DNA of 64,000 nucleotides from Athripsodes cinereus (Eukaryota > Arthropoda > Insecta > Trichoptera > Leptoceridae): assembly GCA_947579605.1 (NCBI GenBank), contig OX388309.1, positions 17,058,713 through 17,122,712 on the forward strand. The letters are read 5' to 3'. Positions 23,001 to 38,000 of this stretch are shown one piece after another (the first letter of the stretch is position 1; each line of letters starts with the position of its first letter). The translations under genes and the position numbers were made by a program. Below the pieces are notes generated by a model, which saw only the letters and a program-made list of their open reading frames with translations, was not told the DNA's origin and made no database searches.

Positions 23001-26000
23001 TTGACAAATCAATGAATACGGGAACCACGTATTTTCCAGTATCAAGTTCTTTATTAATGTAATATATTGCATCCATTAGAGCAGCCGATGTATTGCTATT
23101 TTTTTGAAAACCATACTGATGAGGATCAAAACCAGTATTTCTTTGTATATAGTGTATAAATCGCTTGTAAAGTAATTTCTCAAAAATTTTACTAAATGTG
23201 CTAAGTATACTTATCGGTCTGTAATTTCCTGGATTCACTCGTTCACCAGCTTTAAAGACAGGAATCACTTTGGCAATCTTCAACGGTTCAGGAAAGGTAC
23301 CATTTGTGATGTGATCATTCATAAGCACCGTGAGAGGTTCAGCTAGAATATTCTGCAAAATTTTTACATCCCTCGCAGATATGTCATCATAGCCCGGTGC
23401 AGCTTTGTCCTTAAGTTCTTTAATGATATCAAGGACTTCCCCTTTGTTAGTTGGGTTTATGAAGATACTATCTTTTGGAGTTTTTAGTCTTTTATTTTTC
23501 GGATGTTCACTCAATTTTTTTGGTAATCTGTCAGCAAGCTCAGAGCCAATTTTACAGAAGTAATGGTTTAGCTCGTTAGCAATATCTCGAGCATTTGTAA
23601 TCGTTCCATTAGCTGTTTTTAGCTCATCAATTTTTTCTGACTTACTACATTTTGAGTTGCCAAATGTTTCATTGACTATTTTCCAAAATATTTTTCTATC
23701 TCCATTTGCACGTTCTATTCGTACTGCAATGTGATTTCTTTTGGCCTTTCTGATTTCATTCGACGTTTTATTTTTCTGTTCTTTATACAGTGATTTAATA
23801 TCATGCGATGCATCAGGCAGCTTCTGAAGTCTGAACAATTTATTTCTTCGTGAAATCATCCTTAATAAATGCGGAGTTATCCATTCGTTATTTGCTCTTA
23901 CGCGACAACTTTTAGTGGTTGTGGATAATAACTTGGATTCAACAATGATTTCAATCAATCTTTCATAACTTGTATATCCTTCATTTAGCACTTTCTCTCT
24001 GACAAGTTCTTTGAAATATTCACAATTCAATTCCTTTTTCTCAATAATTTTCATTTTCTCTTTTGTTCTCTTTATGTTGGCGATAACATTGATTATCTTG
24101 TGGTCCAGACCTGGCCAATCATGCAAATGTAAGGTGAAAGGTAGTTTAGTATTATCCACTACATGGTCTATTAGTGTACATGTATTATCCGTTACTCTAG
24201 TTGCATGTGTTACATCAATTTTGTTAATTATGTTATAATTATTAGACTCTATTGCACATCTGTACGTACAAGTATTAACATCACCTTCATTCAACAAATC
24301 AATGTTAGCATCACCAATTAAAATCATTTTTTTATTACTCGTCAATATTTCTTCAATGTCATCTATGAATTCCTTAACTGGATCATACGTTGGCGATCTA
24401 TAGAATGCACATATCCTTATTTTGTATCTCTCAAGAATAACATCAATAATAGTGATGTTGTACTTATCAGATTTATGTATGAGTTTGTAAACTAGATTGT
24501 TTTTAACATATACAGCTGTACCACCACCTCTCGATACACCATCTCTACAATTGAACACTGCAGTATATCCATCAATATCAAAAAAATTACATTCATTTGT
24601 GTATAGCCATGTTTCAGAGAAGATCAAAATGTCAACACCAGAATACTCCTTAATCATTATATCTATTTCTTGTACTTTGTTTCTCATACTACGCAAGTTA
24701 GCATAGAGAATATTCAACTTATGGCTCTGAGCAACCCATGCTCCGTTTTTAACAGAAATTTGGGTAGTCAACTTGAGTCCTGGCACGTTTATCCATCCAT
24801 AATCTCGTGGGGCAATCCTTAGCAAAGGTCGTGTGATCATGGCTTACATTTCTAGATCTACAATTTACACAAACAGTCTCTTTTTCCATACACTCCTTAT
24901 ATGAATGTTCACCCGCACATCGAGAACAGCATATTTTATTGACGCAGTTCTTGGCCAAGTGGCCAAATTGTTGGCAGTTGAAACACTGAATCAGTGGACT
25001 CTCATCCACCACCTCAAGTCGCTGATATTTTATACTTATTTTATTCATCATTAGAATTTCTTGATAAAGCTTGGGAGGGCAAATACATATCAAGTCACAC
25101 AGAAGTGAATTTCGATGTTTTCTTCTAAACTGTATTTTTACTTTATGGTCTATCTGTCTCAGAGACTTGTTTTGTGCTTTTAAACAGTCATTTAGTTCAT
25201 CTTCTGTTATACTTCGTAAAATCCCTTTTATTGCTACCATGGGTTGTTTCTTCTTGCCATCTCGTACTGTGATAGAATCCTCTGCTGCATTCACCATTTT
25301 TTCTTTAATTATATCTCTGTCTTCCTGAGTGGGACACGTAATCAATAGTTTTTTATTGTTCGAGATGTGTCGTATACTCGAGACTCCCACTCCCAGCGAC
25401 TTGACATCTACATTTCTTTTCATGAAGCCCTCCAGGTGACTGCTCGTTTTAGAAGGATCATTTGACTCAACCATAACTGAGTGCGATTCTTCAATCCCTC
25501 TCTTTTTAACTATACTAGAATAAGTTTCAGGAGGGGTGTACACCTTCGTAGCCTCTATCAGTGAATCGATCTTCTCTCCCTGTTCATCCATTTTCTGTTT
25601 CATTTTTGTCATCATTTCAGCGACAGGTAGGATGCTCCTATTCATAACCTCTTTAGCCTCCAAATTGGTTTTTGCTATAGTTTGAATTTCGCTGAGAGCA
25701 GATATAATATCTGATGACTTAGTTTGATGCACAAAAATAACAAAAATCAATACAGAATTGTTTAGTTGCTTGTCATTAGTGATGATAAAACTGAAATGAC
25801 TATTTATTGATGGTTTGACCATTAGGTGACCCAAATAGGAATGTTAGGTTTTAATTTCTTCATTTGGCTACAGAGTGTGCAAGAGTATGTAACTGTGTGT
25901 GTTCTAGTTTTTCCATTATAGTCAGGTATTGAGATATTCATTACCTTACTGGCTGCGTCATATGAGATATTAATATGCCATAATGCAATTTAATGCCTAA

Positions 26001-29000
26001 GGTTACCTATTATACTCACATAAATTATATACTATATATCTACTTAATGTTAGTGGACCCATACATTCATAAACTGATATAACTGAGTTGATATGTACTG
26101 TAACAATATGAGTTTTATCAAGTTTTATGGATGGCTTGGAATGAATTCACTGTCGTCAATTTAGTTAACTAATTAATTTCTTATATTCCTTTCGAATTTC
26201 AATGGATGAATAAAAATGCTTTGTAACATTTATTTGTTATAATTTCTTTTTATTAGATTTTATTTATAAACTAGTAATACTTATAGGGCCAACACAAAAT
26301 GTAACATGGAAAATATATTTAAATTTTAAGGTTTTAGCAATGATTACAACAAATTCACTGTGTTTTAGGCTATCAAAGTACACTTGGCGGTGGGATGCGA
26401 TGGACTGAGTTTGAGGATGCTGGAACTCATCCTAGATTCCGTAATTCCTATTTTGACGTATATTATAAACTCTTCACTGTCCTCTGGGATTTTCCCCTCT
26501 GAATGGAAGGTCGCCAATATTATTCCACTCGCAACGGTAAGCTCTCCCTCTTCGCTGAAAGATTTCAGACCGATTTCAATTCTCCCATTTCTTTCCAGAG
26601 TTATTGAAAAAATTGTTCATCGACAACTGAATGACTATCTTGTAGCGCATAACTACCTCAACTCTTTTCAGTCAGGTTTTAGGAGGGGTCATAGTACCAC
26701 AACAACCTTGTTGAAAATTTCTGATGACATTAGGTTTACCATGGAGCGAAGGCAAGGCAACTCACACTGCTGACTCTCCTGGATTTTAGTAGTGCATTTA
26801 ATTGTGTTGATTTTGATCTTATACTTGCGCGGATGGAGGCGCTCAATATCACGGGGCCTGCTCTTTGCTGGATGAACTCTTATCTTAGGGATCGAAAGCA
26901 GAGGGTTTCAGTTTCACATAAAACATCAGATTGGATATGTCTTCGAGCTGGCGTCCCTCAGGGTGGCATACTTTCTCCCCTTCTGTTTTCTATTTTTATT
27001 AATCCAATCATTGAGCGGCTCCGTGGATCCTACCATCTGTATGCCGATGACCTCCAACTTTATATTCATTTCGATGGGACAACAGTTGATGAAGCTTTTA
27101 ATAACATGAACTTTAATCTTCAGTACATTGGATCTTGGTGCGAAAGTCACGGTCTTCTGGTGAATCCATCTAAATCACAGGCTATAATAATGGGTAGTCC
27201 CAGATTGTTGTCTTCATTAAATCTTACACAGCTACCTTCATTGGAGTTAAACGGTACAACGATCCCTTTCTCTGATAATGTCAAAAATCTGGGTGTTTAC
27301 TTCGATAGTCAGGTCTCATGGCGCAAAAAAATCGGCGAGGTAAGTCGAAAGATTTTCGCTTCGCTTCATTCGCTTAGACGGCTCCGGAACTTTATCACAG
27401 TTGATACAAAGAAGCTTCTTATTCAATCACTCATTTTTCCAATTTTAGATTACGCAGACATCTGCTATTTAGACGTCTCTGTAGAAGGTTTGAATAAGCT
27501 GGAGCAGGGGTGCTCAAACAGTCGATCGCGATCGACTGGTCGATCGCGAGAGGTTTTTAAGTCGATCGCGAGCATATTTCAAAAGGTTTTCTAAATATAT
27601 TTTTTACAATTATTATTGTAACTTAATAGGTATTTATTAATTTAGTAACGAACATTTAATGTTCAATTATCTGATAGAATAATCGATGTTAATTTAAGAT
27701 TTAACATATATTATTTGGAATTCGAGGGAGATTCTATTTAATTCCAAATAACAAACGCGTTTCAACCTGCGCGCGAGAACTTCGCCGTTCGGGCTGTTTC
27801 TCTTCCACGCCGCCTGCGATATGCTTGGCGTACAGTCGTCTCGTCCTCAAAGTCGTCCCTGTCGTGATCCTACGTCGATGATGTATATGTTTGTAATTAC
27901 CTAATAAGATATAAATAATTTATAAATTTTGTCTTTTATTTTTACCTAGTCGATCGCTTGCCACCTAAAAATTTTATGGTCGATCGTCGATGGTTCAAGT
28001 CTGAGCACCCCTGAGCTGGAGCGATTACAAAATGTTTGCATACGTTATGTATATGACCTTAGAAAATTTGATCACATTTCTGAGTACCGTCTTCGACTCG
28101 GTTGGAAAACCGTTTCCCAACGCAGAGACTTCCACACCCTTTGTCTTCTATACAAAATACTTTTTGATCCCAACACCCCGCCTTACCTAAAAGAAAGGTT
28201 TCATTTCCTGCATTCACATGGACTCCCTCTTCGATCAGCCAATAACAATCTTCTTATAATTCCTTCTCACCAATCTGGTTTCTATACAGACTGCTTCACA
28301 GTTCTCGGTGCTAGGTTTTGGAATCAACTTCCGCCTAGTATCCGTACCTGTCCCACATATCAATTGTTTAGAAAGCAGCTCGGTGGTCGCTAGTCTTCAA
28401 AATTTTAATACTTTCACTTTGTAAACCCTGAAAAAACGTTTTCTTCACGTGTAGTATATATACACGGCGAGCATTCCTTCTCTTCCCTTCCCTCGATATC
28501 CGGACTTTCCCTCATTGTGTGCGCAGGTGTTAGCCTGCTTGTATGTATATTTATTCAACTTTTTATTTATGTATATATTTTTTTTTATGATTTCTGGGTT
28601 AGTTGGAAGGTATCGCTTACACGCGATAAACTCGCCCATTGTGCATGATAATTATTGGTATTTATATACTGTTTATATGTATGTTTTTTAAGCACAATAA
28701 AGTTTATTATTATTATTATTACTTGTACAAGTATACTTGGATGACACTACTTGGATAGTGTTGTCACACTCAATAAACAAAATGAACTGCCTGAGCCGGC
28801 TAAGCTCTACCCACTCAGGGCGTGGTTATTCGAAAATCCCCTTTTGTGTTGTGTGTTCTATGCACTGTAGATAGTTTGGGAGAGGACAAATAAAGAACAG
28901 AATTTATCAGTTATAATCAGGTCTATTGTTAAACAGGTACAAACAGGTCTAAATAAAGTACAAACAGATACAATTTGCAATTTTCAGGTTTTTACAATAC

Positions 29001-32000
29001 AAAGATGAGTAGTTAGGGCAAGGCGTATGAGAGAAAGCACCCCTAGGTGTGTCTACAATTAAAATGAGAGAGGTTAGGTTCCAAAGGGTAGTATCCAGAG
29101 GAGGTGCCTGGACTCCAGGCGAAGGCCTGGTAAAGGGTTCCCCAATTGATTATGCGTGGAGGTCCGTGTATGATCGTACCGATCAAAGGTTATGGTACAG
29201 CTGAACCAAGGAGGCGGTCACCTCGAGGCACTCCCCTAGTCTCTGAATCAGGAGGACTGGGGTTTAATATAAAATAATGGTAGTTTACCCAAAATTCCGG
29301 TGTTCAATACAGATGAAACACTTTACGAACTGTTTCGTTGGGCTGACACGCCTTGGGGCCTCGTGTCTTCACCGTTAGCACTACGGACACTGTTATATCT
29401 GCTCTCGTTCTCAGGCCGGGTTCTGGGCACTAGACTAGACACTTATGGTGTCTTTTTCAGCTATTCTACACTATTTTTGTGAATTTACAGAATATGTAAA
29501 CAGAGATCGTCATGAAACGTGTCTTATCGGAACGCCATGACAAAACGGAAGAGAGCGAGCCATAGAAACAAACTCATAATCTCGGCATTTTTATGTTGGT
29601 GTCCCTTATTTTCTTACAGGATTGACAATTTGAAACTAATATTATTTGTGGTTTTCGATTTTGGCGGGGAATTTGAATTTTTCTTTGACATTTAACCTAT
29701 TTACTTATGTCAGATGTTTTTGCATCCTGACAGTGTAAACAGGTGATCCGAGTGTACTTGGACTGTCTCATCCAAGTTTACTAGGAAATAACTTTATTCA
29801 TCCGAGTACACTTAGACCGTTTAATCAAAACAAAATGGTGCTAACTAAAAGACAGTGGAATGAGTTTAAAGTTTTAGGTTCGTAGAATTGTACGAAGCAG
29901 AGGACGTGCTGTTAAATATTAAAATGAGCGATTTATGTTTTGTTGAATGAATTTGATGAACTCATTTCATCATTTTTTCTTTTTATAGACTTGTTAACAC
30001 ACCAATATACATACTTTTAATATCCGCAAACTTCATTGATCAAATATTGATGTAATGTACTATTTTGTAGTATAATTATGTCAAATGATGGTTTTGTGTT
30101 GCTTGATTGATAATTAAAATGATAAGAATAAAAAAAAATATTGATGAACAAAATACTAAGAATAAAAAAATTAATATTTTTCAAAAGTTTTGTGTTTCAT
30201 ACCATGAAACTCCATTTTAATCAGAAACCTCGATTGGAGAACCATGTCTACACAATGCAACATTGTGTAAAATCTAATCGGAAGAAGTGAGAAAGGTATA
30301 AAGGCAATAAACCCGCCATTTGTGCTACTTTATTTATACCACAATAAAGATTATTTTATTTTATTTTTTTATTTTAAAGGTGTCCCAACGCTTACGAATT
30401 GGCTCTAGGCTGGCTTAACTGATCACTTTTGGTGTCCATGGACAACGTTCACCATTCTCACTGTCAAGATGTAAAGTCCACCAATCGAGAGACGCTTTAT
30501 GCAAACCTTAGAAGCAACCATCTTTTTGGGATCTCATTTTTCAAATCTATAGATGATGCTGTTACGTCACGTGTTGAATTTTGGTGGTGAGCTTTCGATT
30601 GTGGGCGGGGTATCATTTTCATATCAACTGATTTTGCTTTCTTATTCTTTCACTGCGCCTTGTGGCCGGTCGTGTGTGTGTGGAGGGGGTGGGGTTAGGA
30701 GGGTGGGAGGAGGAGGTAGTGGAAGATGTTGTGCGTCATGTGTTGTGTAGTACTTGTAGGTATAGCTAAGTTGCAGGAGGCGGGGTCAGTTACCATCATT
30801 CTATTGTGCTTGCGTTTACCTGTGTTGTCATATTTTTCATTTTTTCTGGGTAATTTTGCAGTGTTGTCAATTTTCTGTATGAGGTGATGGTAAGTATATG
30901 GTAATTTGTTTGTTTCGTCTCGTTGATTTAGGGCAAAATCTCTTTTAGCTATATTAATTGATTCATAGATGACTCGACTAAGACTCGTTATCACTTTTCA
31001 AAAAAGTGCTTAAATTTCTTTTATGGACCAATTGCAACGAAATAAAGTAAGCTCAAGTAGCACATGCATATCTCAAGATGGCAAGAATTGAACTTACAAC
31101 TTACGTTTGTTGCAAACTTCACAACATGGGAATTATGGGGCTGGCATTAGTAAAAAATATGAACAATCTATCAGCAATCAGTTAGAGAAAGAAATAGGTT
31201 GACATTACTTAAAATATCAAAACTGCTGCAAGAAATATGTATAGTTTATTTTTTTTGAGTCAGTACATTAATATTTGGCCACCCTCTGTAAGTACAATAC
31301 AATACACAATAGTCTAGCCTAACTGACCAGAGTGTAATCTAATATAATACAATAATATATTTTCAGTGCCAAGATTTCAGCTAGTCTATTTGATAGTATT
31401 GTAAGTGGTTATTTGTTTTTCTGTAACTTCCTGTAACTTCCTAGTCACTGTAGCCCTCATGTTTCAGTGGGTCTACTATTTATATATTGTCTAATTACCT
31501 AGATACATGCAGGTTGAATGGTGCGCTGTACCAATATGATAATAAGTAGAAGGTATATAAATATGAATACAGTATACATTTATATTTGATTGTCATAACA
31601 CAGCACATCATTTGGCTGCCACCCAAATGAGTAGTAATGATAAGTCATGCAAACATAATATATTAATTCATCATTGAAGAGAGTCCCACCTCACACCCGG
31701 ATATTACAGGAGACATAGACTCCTATTTATCCGCACATTCAAACCAAAATTGTCCTCACGGGCGGGCCATTGGGTAGGTCTGAAGGACCGACCGGCTAAA
31801 ACCGCCGTTGTGGGAATCTTTTAAGCTACACTCTCTTCAATTTCCCTTTTGAAAGTATGTTTATTTTATTGAATAAAGAAATACAAAATTATATAAAAAA
31901 ACATATTAATTCATCAGTGAATAAGTAGGAGTAGGTATTTAGTTTTATGATAGTCTCATCTCACTTGTAATATGTCTACATTATAACAATACACAGTTAC

Positions 32001-35000
32001 AGCATCATTTGTCTTTACAATTTACACACTTCTTCTTATTTCATTTTATGGCAATGCACCTGCAATCGAGTGAATTATAATTTACAGACTTATATTTATT
32101 TATTTTAAACTAGATAATTGTCACACACCCATCTAATGAGAGTTTATTTTTATAACAATTGTCACACACCCGTCTAATGAGAGTTTATTTTCATTTGTTT
32201 AATCTCATCATCATCATCATCGCCCTCAACGCTCCTCTCGGGAGCACAGGGCAGAAACCAGCCTCCTCCATTCAGAGCGTCTCTGTGCCAATTGTGTCAC
32301 CTCTTCCCACTACATTCCTTGCGCTCTGATATCGTTGTCATAGGAACGGTGTATTGTGAAAGAGGGACGCCAGGGCCTACGGAACCCCTGCGGACGGAAG
32401 AACAGTGCTCTTTTTGGCCAACTATCATTGGGCATTCTCAAAACATGTCCCAGCCAGGACCATCGTCTCTCTTGTATTACGGAGATTACAGGTCTCTGCT
32501 GGGTGCGCCGGCGCACAGCATCATTTGTAACATGTTCATACCATCTGACATCCAAAATCCTTCTAAGACACTTGTTTTCAAAGCTTAGTATCTTCCGCTC
32601 TTGAGCCTTGGTTAAGTGCCAAGACTCGCAGCCATATAGAAGGATTGGGATGATGCACGCATTGAACAAGCGACATTTTGTCCTGATGCTGAGTCCAGAC
32701 GCCTTCCAAACTTTGTTCATGTTGTTGAAAGCCCCGCTAGCTGCTCCTATGCGGATTGGTAATTCCGACCGGAGATCACCCTCTGGCGTTATGGTTGCTC
32801 CCAGGTACCTGAATTTACTAACCTGAGATATTTGGGAATTGCCAACCATTAGTGGGGTGTGAGTACTCGTGCATGTACTATTACATATGTACTCCGTTTT
32901 ACCAGCGTTGATACGAAGGCCAAGGCGCAAAGAATTTTCATAAAGAGCATAAGCGTTGCACTGTAATCCGTCCACAGATGTATCAAAAAGGGCTAGATCA
33001 TCCGCATATTCAAGATCGTGCAGCACTCCCACAGACGTCTCACTGTTTTTACGCTGTGATAAAGGCACACCGCCAGGGCCCAGAATAGATTTTCTGAGCA
33101 GGTAGTCCATTTTATTTTATTTTATTTTATCGTTGGGGTAAGATATGCACCGCGACCTATAAGATCTATTGTACTCCCCCTACTCAGCTTTCCCGGTGTT
33201 GCCCGTCAAAGCGCACCCTCAAGTCCCAGACATCTTATGAAGTCTAATATCTTGAGAGGGTCCAAGGTGTGGAGAGATTCCACTTCTACCCAGTGTCTAC
33301 CTAGGGCTTTGATTCTTGCGAATACCACAGCATTGCATTCCGCTAGGAGATGTCGAGGAGTCTCGGCCTCTTCTTCACAAAATCTACAAGTGCCGTCTTC
33401 TTCAAGTCCCAGTTTGCGTAAGTGTTCCTTGAGCCTGCAGTGACCCGTTAGGAAACCCGTTACTGCTTTAAGACTTGTTTTACTTAGGTTAGTGCATACC
33501 TTGGCTCTATCGAAGTTATATCCTCCGAGTAGTTCCTTGGCTTGCCTAAGCCTAGGGAGATTTTTCCATAATTCATTTCTTTCTTGTCTCCCTTTCTTTT
33601 TAATTTCCTCTTGGAAAAACGTATGTCCCAAACCACAGAATGGTTCTGGTCCATAGAGTTGCGTTGCCGCACCCTTTCTTGCCAGCTTATCAGCTCGTTC
33701 ATTTCCCTCAACCCCGATGTGTCCGGGTACCCAGAAGAGGGTGACTTTATTCTTCTTGCCTAACTCGTTAAGTTTGAGGAGGCATGTCCAAACCATCTTG
33801 GAGTTGATGATGTTTGAACCCAATGCTTTAATAGCTGCTTGACTGTCAGATAGTATAGCTATATGTTGCTTACTATATCCTCTGTCGAGATTGAACTGGA
33901 TACATCTTTCCAAAGCATATACTTCTGCTTGGAAGACACTTGGGAATTTTCCCATTGCTTCAGAGTATTCGGTGCGTGGCCCGTAGACTCCTGCTCCAGT
34001 TCCCTCTTCTGTTTTGGATCCATCCGTGTACCATACGATGGTTCCATTCTTGAGAGAGTGTATAATATCCTCGTCCCATTCTTTCTTTGTGCTCAGTTTG
34101 ATAGCAAAATTCTTCTCGAAACTGAACTTCTTGATCATTAGATCGGCTGGCAGGTCAATGAGGTATGCGCAGTCATTTAGAATTTCTTCTCCTTTGATGC
34201 GATTTACCCTCGTTGATTCTGTCTTCTTAAGTCTGAGATATGTCTTCTTTGCAGTTTCCTCCACTACCATGTGGAGCGGAGAAAGATTGAGGATCACCTC
34301 CATGGCTGCTGTTGGACATGTTCTCATTGCTCCTGTTATGCATAAGCATGCTAACCTTTGTACCTTTTCGAGTAATTTCCTCGTGGTAACAAGTTTGGTT
34401 CTACTTGACCATGCAATGGCTCCATATGTGATGATTGGTTTTATCATCGCTGTATACATCCATAGCAGGATGCTTGGGTTGCAACCCCAATTTTTACCTG
34501 CTATCCTTCTGCAAATCATAAGTGCAGAGGTTGCTTTTTCGACTACTTTGTCGACGTGCCTATTCCACAGCAGCTTTTTGTCTAGTGTTACACCTAGATA
34601 TTTTGCTGTATCACTCCATTCTACAACAGCTCCATCTAGAAAGATTTCCTTGGTGTTTTGGAGTTTCATTTTGTTTGTGAATGGTACTAGTGTGGTTTTT
34701 CCTGAATTCAATTTCAGTCCCACAGATAAGCACCATCTTCTTGTAAGTTCTAGTGCACTCTGCATTAAATCACATAGCACATCTTCAAACTTGCCTCTGA
34801 TTGTGATGACTATGTCATCGGCATATCCATTTACATGGTATCTGTGCTCGGTGAGTTTCCCGAGTATTTCGTCTACAACTAGACTCCAGATGAGGGGTGA
34901 TAGGACTCCTCCTTGCGGACATCCTCTTGTGGTTGCAACTTTAATGTTGTTTTCTCCTACTTTGGATTCCGCAGTTCTTGTGGCCAGCATATGTTTTATC

Positions 35001-38000
35001 CATCTGGATATTGTGCTGCCTACTCCTCTTTTCTTTAGCGCTTCTTCGACTGCCTCATGGGAGGTGTTGTCAAAAGCTCCTTCTATGTCCAAGAATGCAC
35101 ACAGAGCTATTTCTTTATTGTCGAGGCTCTTCTGGATTAACTCGGTCAGCTCACACAGGGCGGAGTCCGTGGATCTTCCTACCCTGTATGCATGCTGATT
35201 TGGATGTAGTGGTGTTTTATCCAGTAGCTCGCTTCTTATGTAGTTGTCTACTACTTTCTCCATCGTCTTTAGCAGGAATGAAGTTAGACTGATGGGTCTG
35301 TATGACTTTGGAAGGGTTGAGTCCTTCTTACCATTTTTTGGTATGAAAGTCACACGTGCTCTGCGCCACGATCTGGGTATATATCCTAGAGCTAGGCTGC
35401 TTCTTATGATTCTTAAAAGATGTGGAAAGATTTCTTTCTGTCCCTTCTGAAGTAGAACTGGGAGAATGCCATCTACTCCCGGTGATTTGTATGGCTGAAA
35501 TGAGTTTATGGCCCACTTCAGCCGCCCCGGGGTGCAGACTGTCTTTGTCATTTCCCAATCGGTAGTCCATAATTATGGCAAAGATAAAAGGTGCCAATAC
35601 ACAGCCCTGCCGGACTCCAGTGGTGATCCTGAAGGTGTCAGTTGGACCACTTGATGTTCTGACAGAACATTCAGAGTCCATATGCAGGGCTTTGATCATT
35701 ACCACCTTGTTACCACCTTGGGCGGGATGCCATACGCGGCCAGTATTTTCCATATGGTTGGTCTGTGGGGGCTGTCAAAAGCTTTTTCGTAGTCAATGAA
35801 GCAACATGCAAGCGGTGAGTTGAACTCTTGCGACTGTTTAATCTAGGTGCTGGTTAATTATTTCTTGTAAATTATTGTCAACAGTTGTACAGTTTTTAAA
35901 CAAAAAAGAATGAGAATGTGTACCTAGTGTTCATATTTTCATGTGTAAATTTCTGCTAATGCTATATTTATGTATAAAAAACAATTCAATGAATGTTGAT
36001 TATGGATGAAAGTTGAAAAGGTATAGGAAAGAGTTTACTATAATGCACTAGGAATCAAATTAGAAATTTGATACTTTAAATATTTATATGACATTGGTCA
36101 ATCCATATTAGTGATGTAACGAATGTCTGATTTTGGATATTCGCGAATGGGAATGCGAATATTTGTTGTCGACATTCGCGAATAGCTTAGATTTGCTTAG
36201 ATTTCTACAATTGTGTCGCTGAGTTACGAAATCCGCTATAACACATTTTAACAAAAATTGAGTTATATATGTCGTTGGATTCGTAATCAAATATTCTATG
36301 ACTTTAGAAAATTGTTTACTTGAAAACATTCACCATTTTTTCAGAAAATATAAAATAAAACGAGGTTCAGAAACGAATCCCACTATATCACTTAATGTCC
36401 CTTTCAATATCCCCTATAACTCAACCAACCAATAAGAGTCCAGTATTTTCAAAAAATTAAATATGGCCGCCAGTACAAAATTGTTCTTATCTCGTGAGTT
36501 TGGCGTTCTGGGTTCTCTTAAATAATTGCAATTTAAACTGATTCATAATGAGTGATCAAGATTTTAATGTTAAAAAATGTAAAGAAAATAAAGAAAGGAA
36601 AAAGATAAGTCATACAGAATGTTGAAAAGTTCACTTACAACGCCAAAAACGGTAAGTAAATATTGACATATTTTGAGTGAATTTCGCGCGTTTTGCTGTA
36701 TTTATTCAGTGGCGCGCAGTTTTGATGTGACATAGGTGAACACTTTTTTTTATCAATCTATTTATGAAATAAAAAAAATATTATTATGATGAAATAATTC
36801 AGGTATATTATCATCTATTGAAAATAAATCTGCATACAAAAATATATGCATAATTAATAAAATGTCTCCGAAACATTTTTGTGCCTCAGCCAAACTCATC
36901 ATTTTTTTTATGTACAATATTGATTATCGACTGTGATCAGGACAAAGGGTTTAAACCACATCGGTAAAATTTCATAGGAGAAGCAAAAAAACTGTGGGAT
37001 AAAGAAAATGACAAAAATTATTGTCATTATTATTTTACCATCTTATTGTAATGTAGTTCTTTTATTATGTCATAAAAATTGAAGAGAAAATATTCAGGAA
37101 CTATCAAGTTATAAGCAAAAAAAAACAGAAAACGACTTTTGCCTAAATTGTGGTTTAATGCCTTTGTCCTGAGCACAGTCGTTATCATTTCTTTCACGTA
37201 ATGCGAATTCTTACTTGATGTTTAAAACCAATTTTTTTTTGTAAGTTGTATAAATATTGAAAACTAAAATTGCATGCCTTTCGGTGCTTAATAAAATGTA
37301 TTTATTTTGCGGACCGAATTATTTATTAAAATTAAATTAAACCGACCAAAATAAAACCTACTTAGAATATAATTTTTTTCTATGGGAAATAATACTCGAC
37401 AACGGGTGGGACCGCTCAAGTTTCATAGTTGCGATTTTTATTCCTATAAAAAAGTTTTTTTTCCAAAAATTTGGTTACCAAAAAATAATTCTACATATGA
37501 CAACAATTTCCTCAAGTTTTGAAAATATTACATTGAGTATGGAAAAAAGCACGTAATAAAACGTATTTTGTTAATTCATATAAATTTATGTTTTTATTCA
37601 AATATAAACTCATGCTATTTTTATATAAATAAATAGTTGTGAAAATAAAATATCAGCATTTTAATTTGTTGACGCCACTGGAATAAATTATCGTGTTGCA
37701 CTTGAATGTGGTTCTAACAAAATCCTCTATATCATTATGTGTGTCTTACGAAACACGCTTTAACATCATGTTCTATTCTTTTTTAGTAAATTGTATAAAT
37801 AAAACTAAAATTGCATGCCTTTCGGTACTTAATAAAACGTATTTATTTTGCCGACAAAAATAAAATAAAACCGGCAAAAATAAAATCGAATATTAAATTT
37901 TTTCTAAGGGAAAAAATACTCGACAACGGGTGGGGCCAATTTAAATTTGAATTAGATTTTGTTTTTGACAGTTTTATTTTTGCCGCCAAAAATAAACTTT

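Larger units (their letters stand above)
21740..25840 (-). mobile_element. LINE of the CR1/L2 group with two open ORFs
   Basis: The element reads right to left: ORF1 (25822..24749), ORF2 (24840..21928), then a 3' UTR ending near 21740 in a repeated ATTGAA tail. Both ORFs are uninterrupted, which suggests a young copy. ORF2 has endonuclease and RT but no RNase H. The 5' boundary near 25840 is uncertain and it may be slightly truncated. No target duplication was found by eye. Confidence 0.8.
26366..28721 (+). mobile_element. 5'-truncated LINE, interrupted by a hAT MITE
   Basis: The sequence starts inside the RT at AIKVHLAVGCDG and runs to a tail AATAAAGTTTATTATTATTA. The RT motifs are RPISILPFLSRVIEKIVHRQ, GVPQGGILSPLLFSIFINPI and YADD. 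A one-base loss near 26761 breaks the frame, and the MITE at 27505..28013 splits the C-terminal region, which resumes as RLQNVCIRYVYDLRKFDH and ends LFRKQLGGR-stop near 28393. It belongs to the jockey/CR1-like assemblage. Copies of its 3' end lie at 8567..8715 and perhaps 30290..30376. Confidence 0.85.
32206..35834 (-). mobile_element. RTE-like LINE, 5'-truncated, split by a second LINE
   Basis: TGTTTAATCT is duplicated at 32196..32205 and 35835..35844. The 3' tail is a GAT repeat (ATCATCATCATCATC on the plus strand). The element occupies 32206..33110 and 35571..35834; the rest is the LOA-like insertion. A diverged copy of its 3' part lies at 45680..46212. Confidence 0.88.

Noticed and set aside
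30553..30750. 65-codon Gly-rich plus frame
   Set aside because: It runs through a simple GGTGG/GGAGG-rich patch with no motif; the opposite strand nearby better explains the region.
34014..35198. Plus-strand open frame of 394 codons
   Set aside because: It is the complement of the LOA-like reverse transcriptase, whose motifs are unmistakable on the minus strand.
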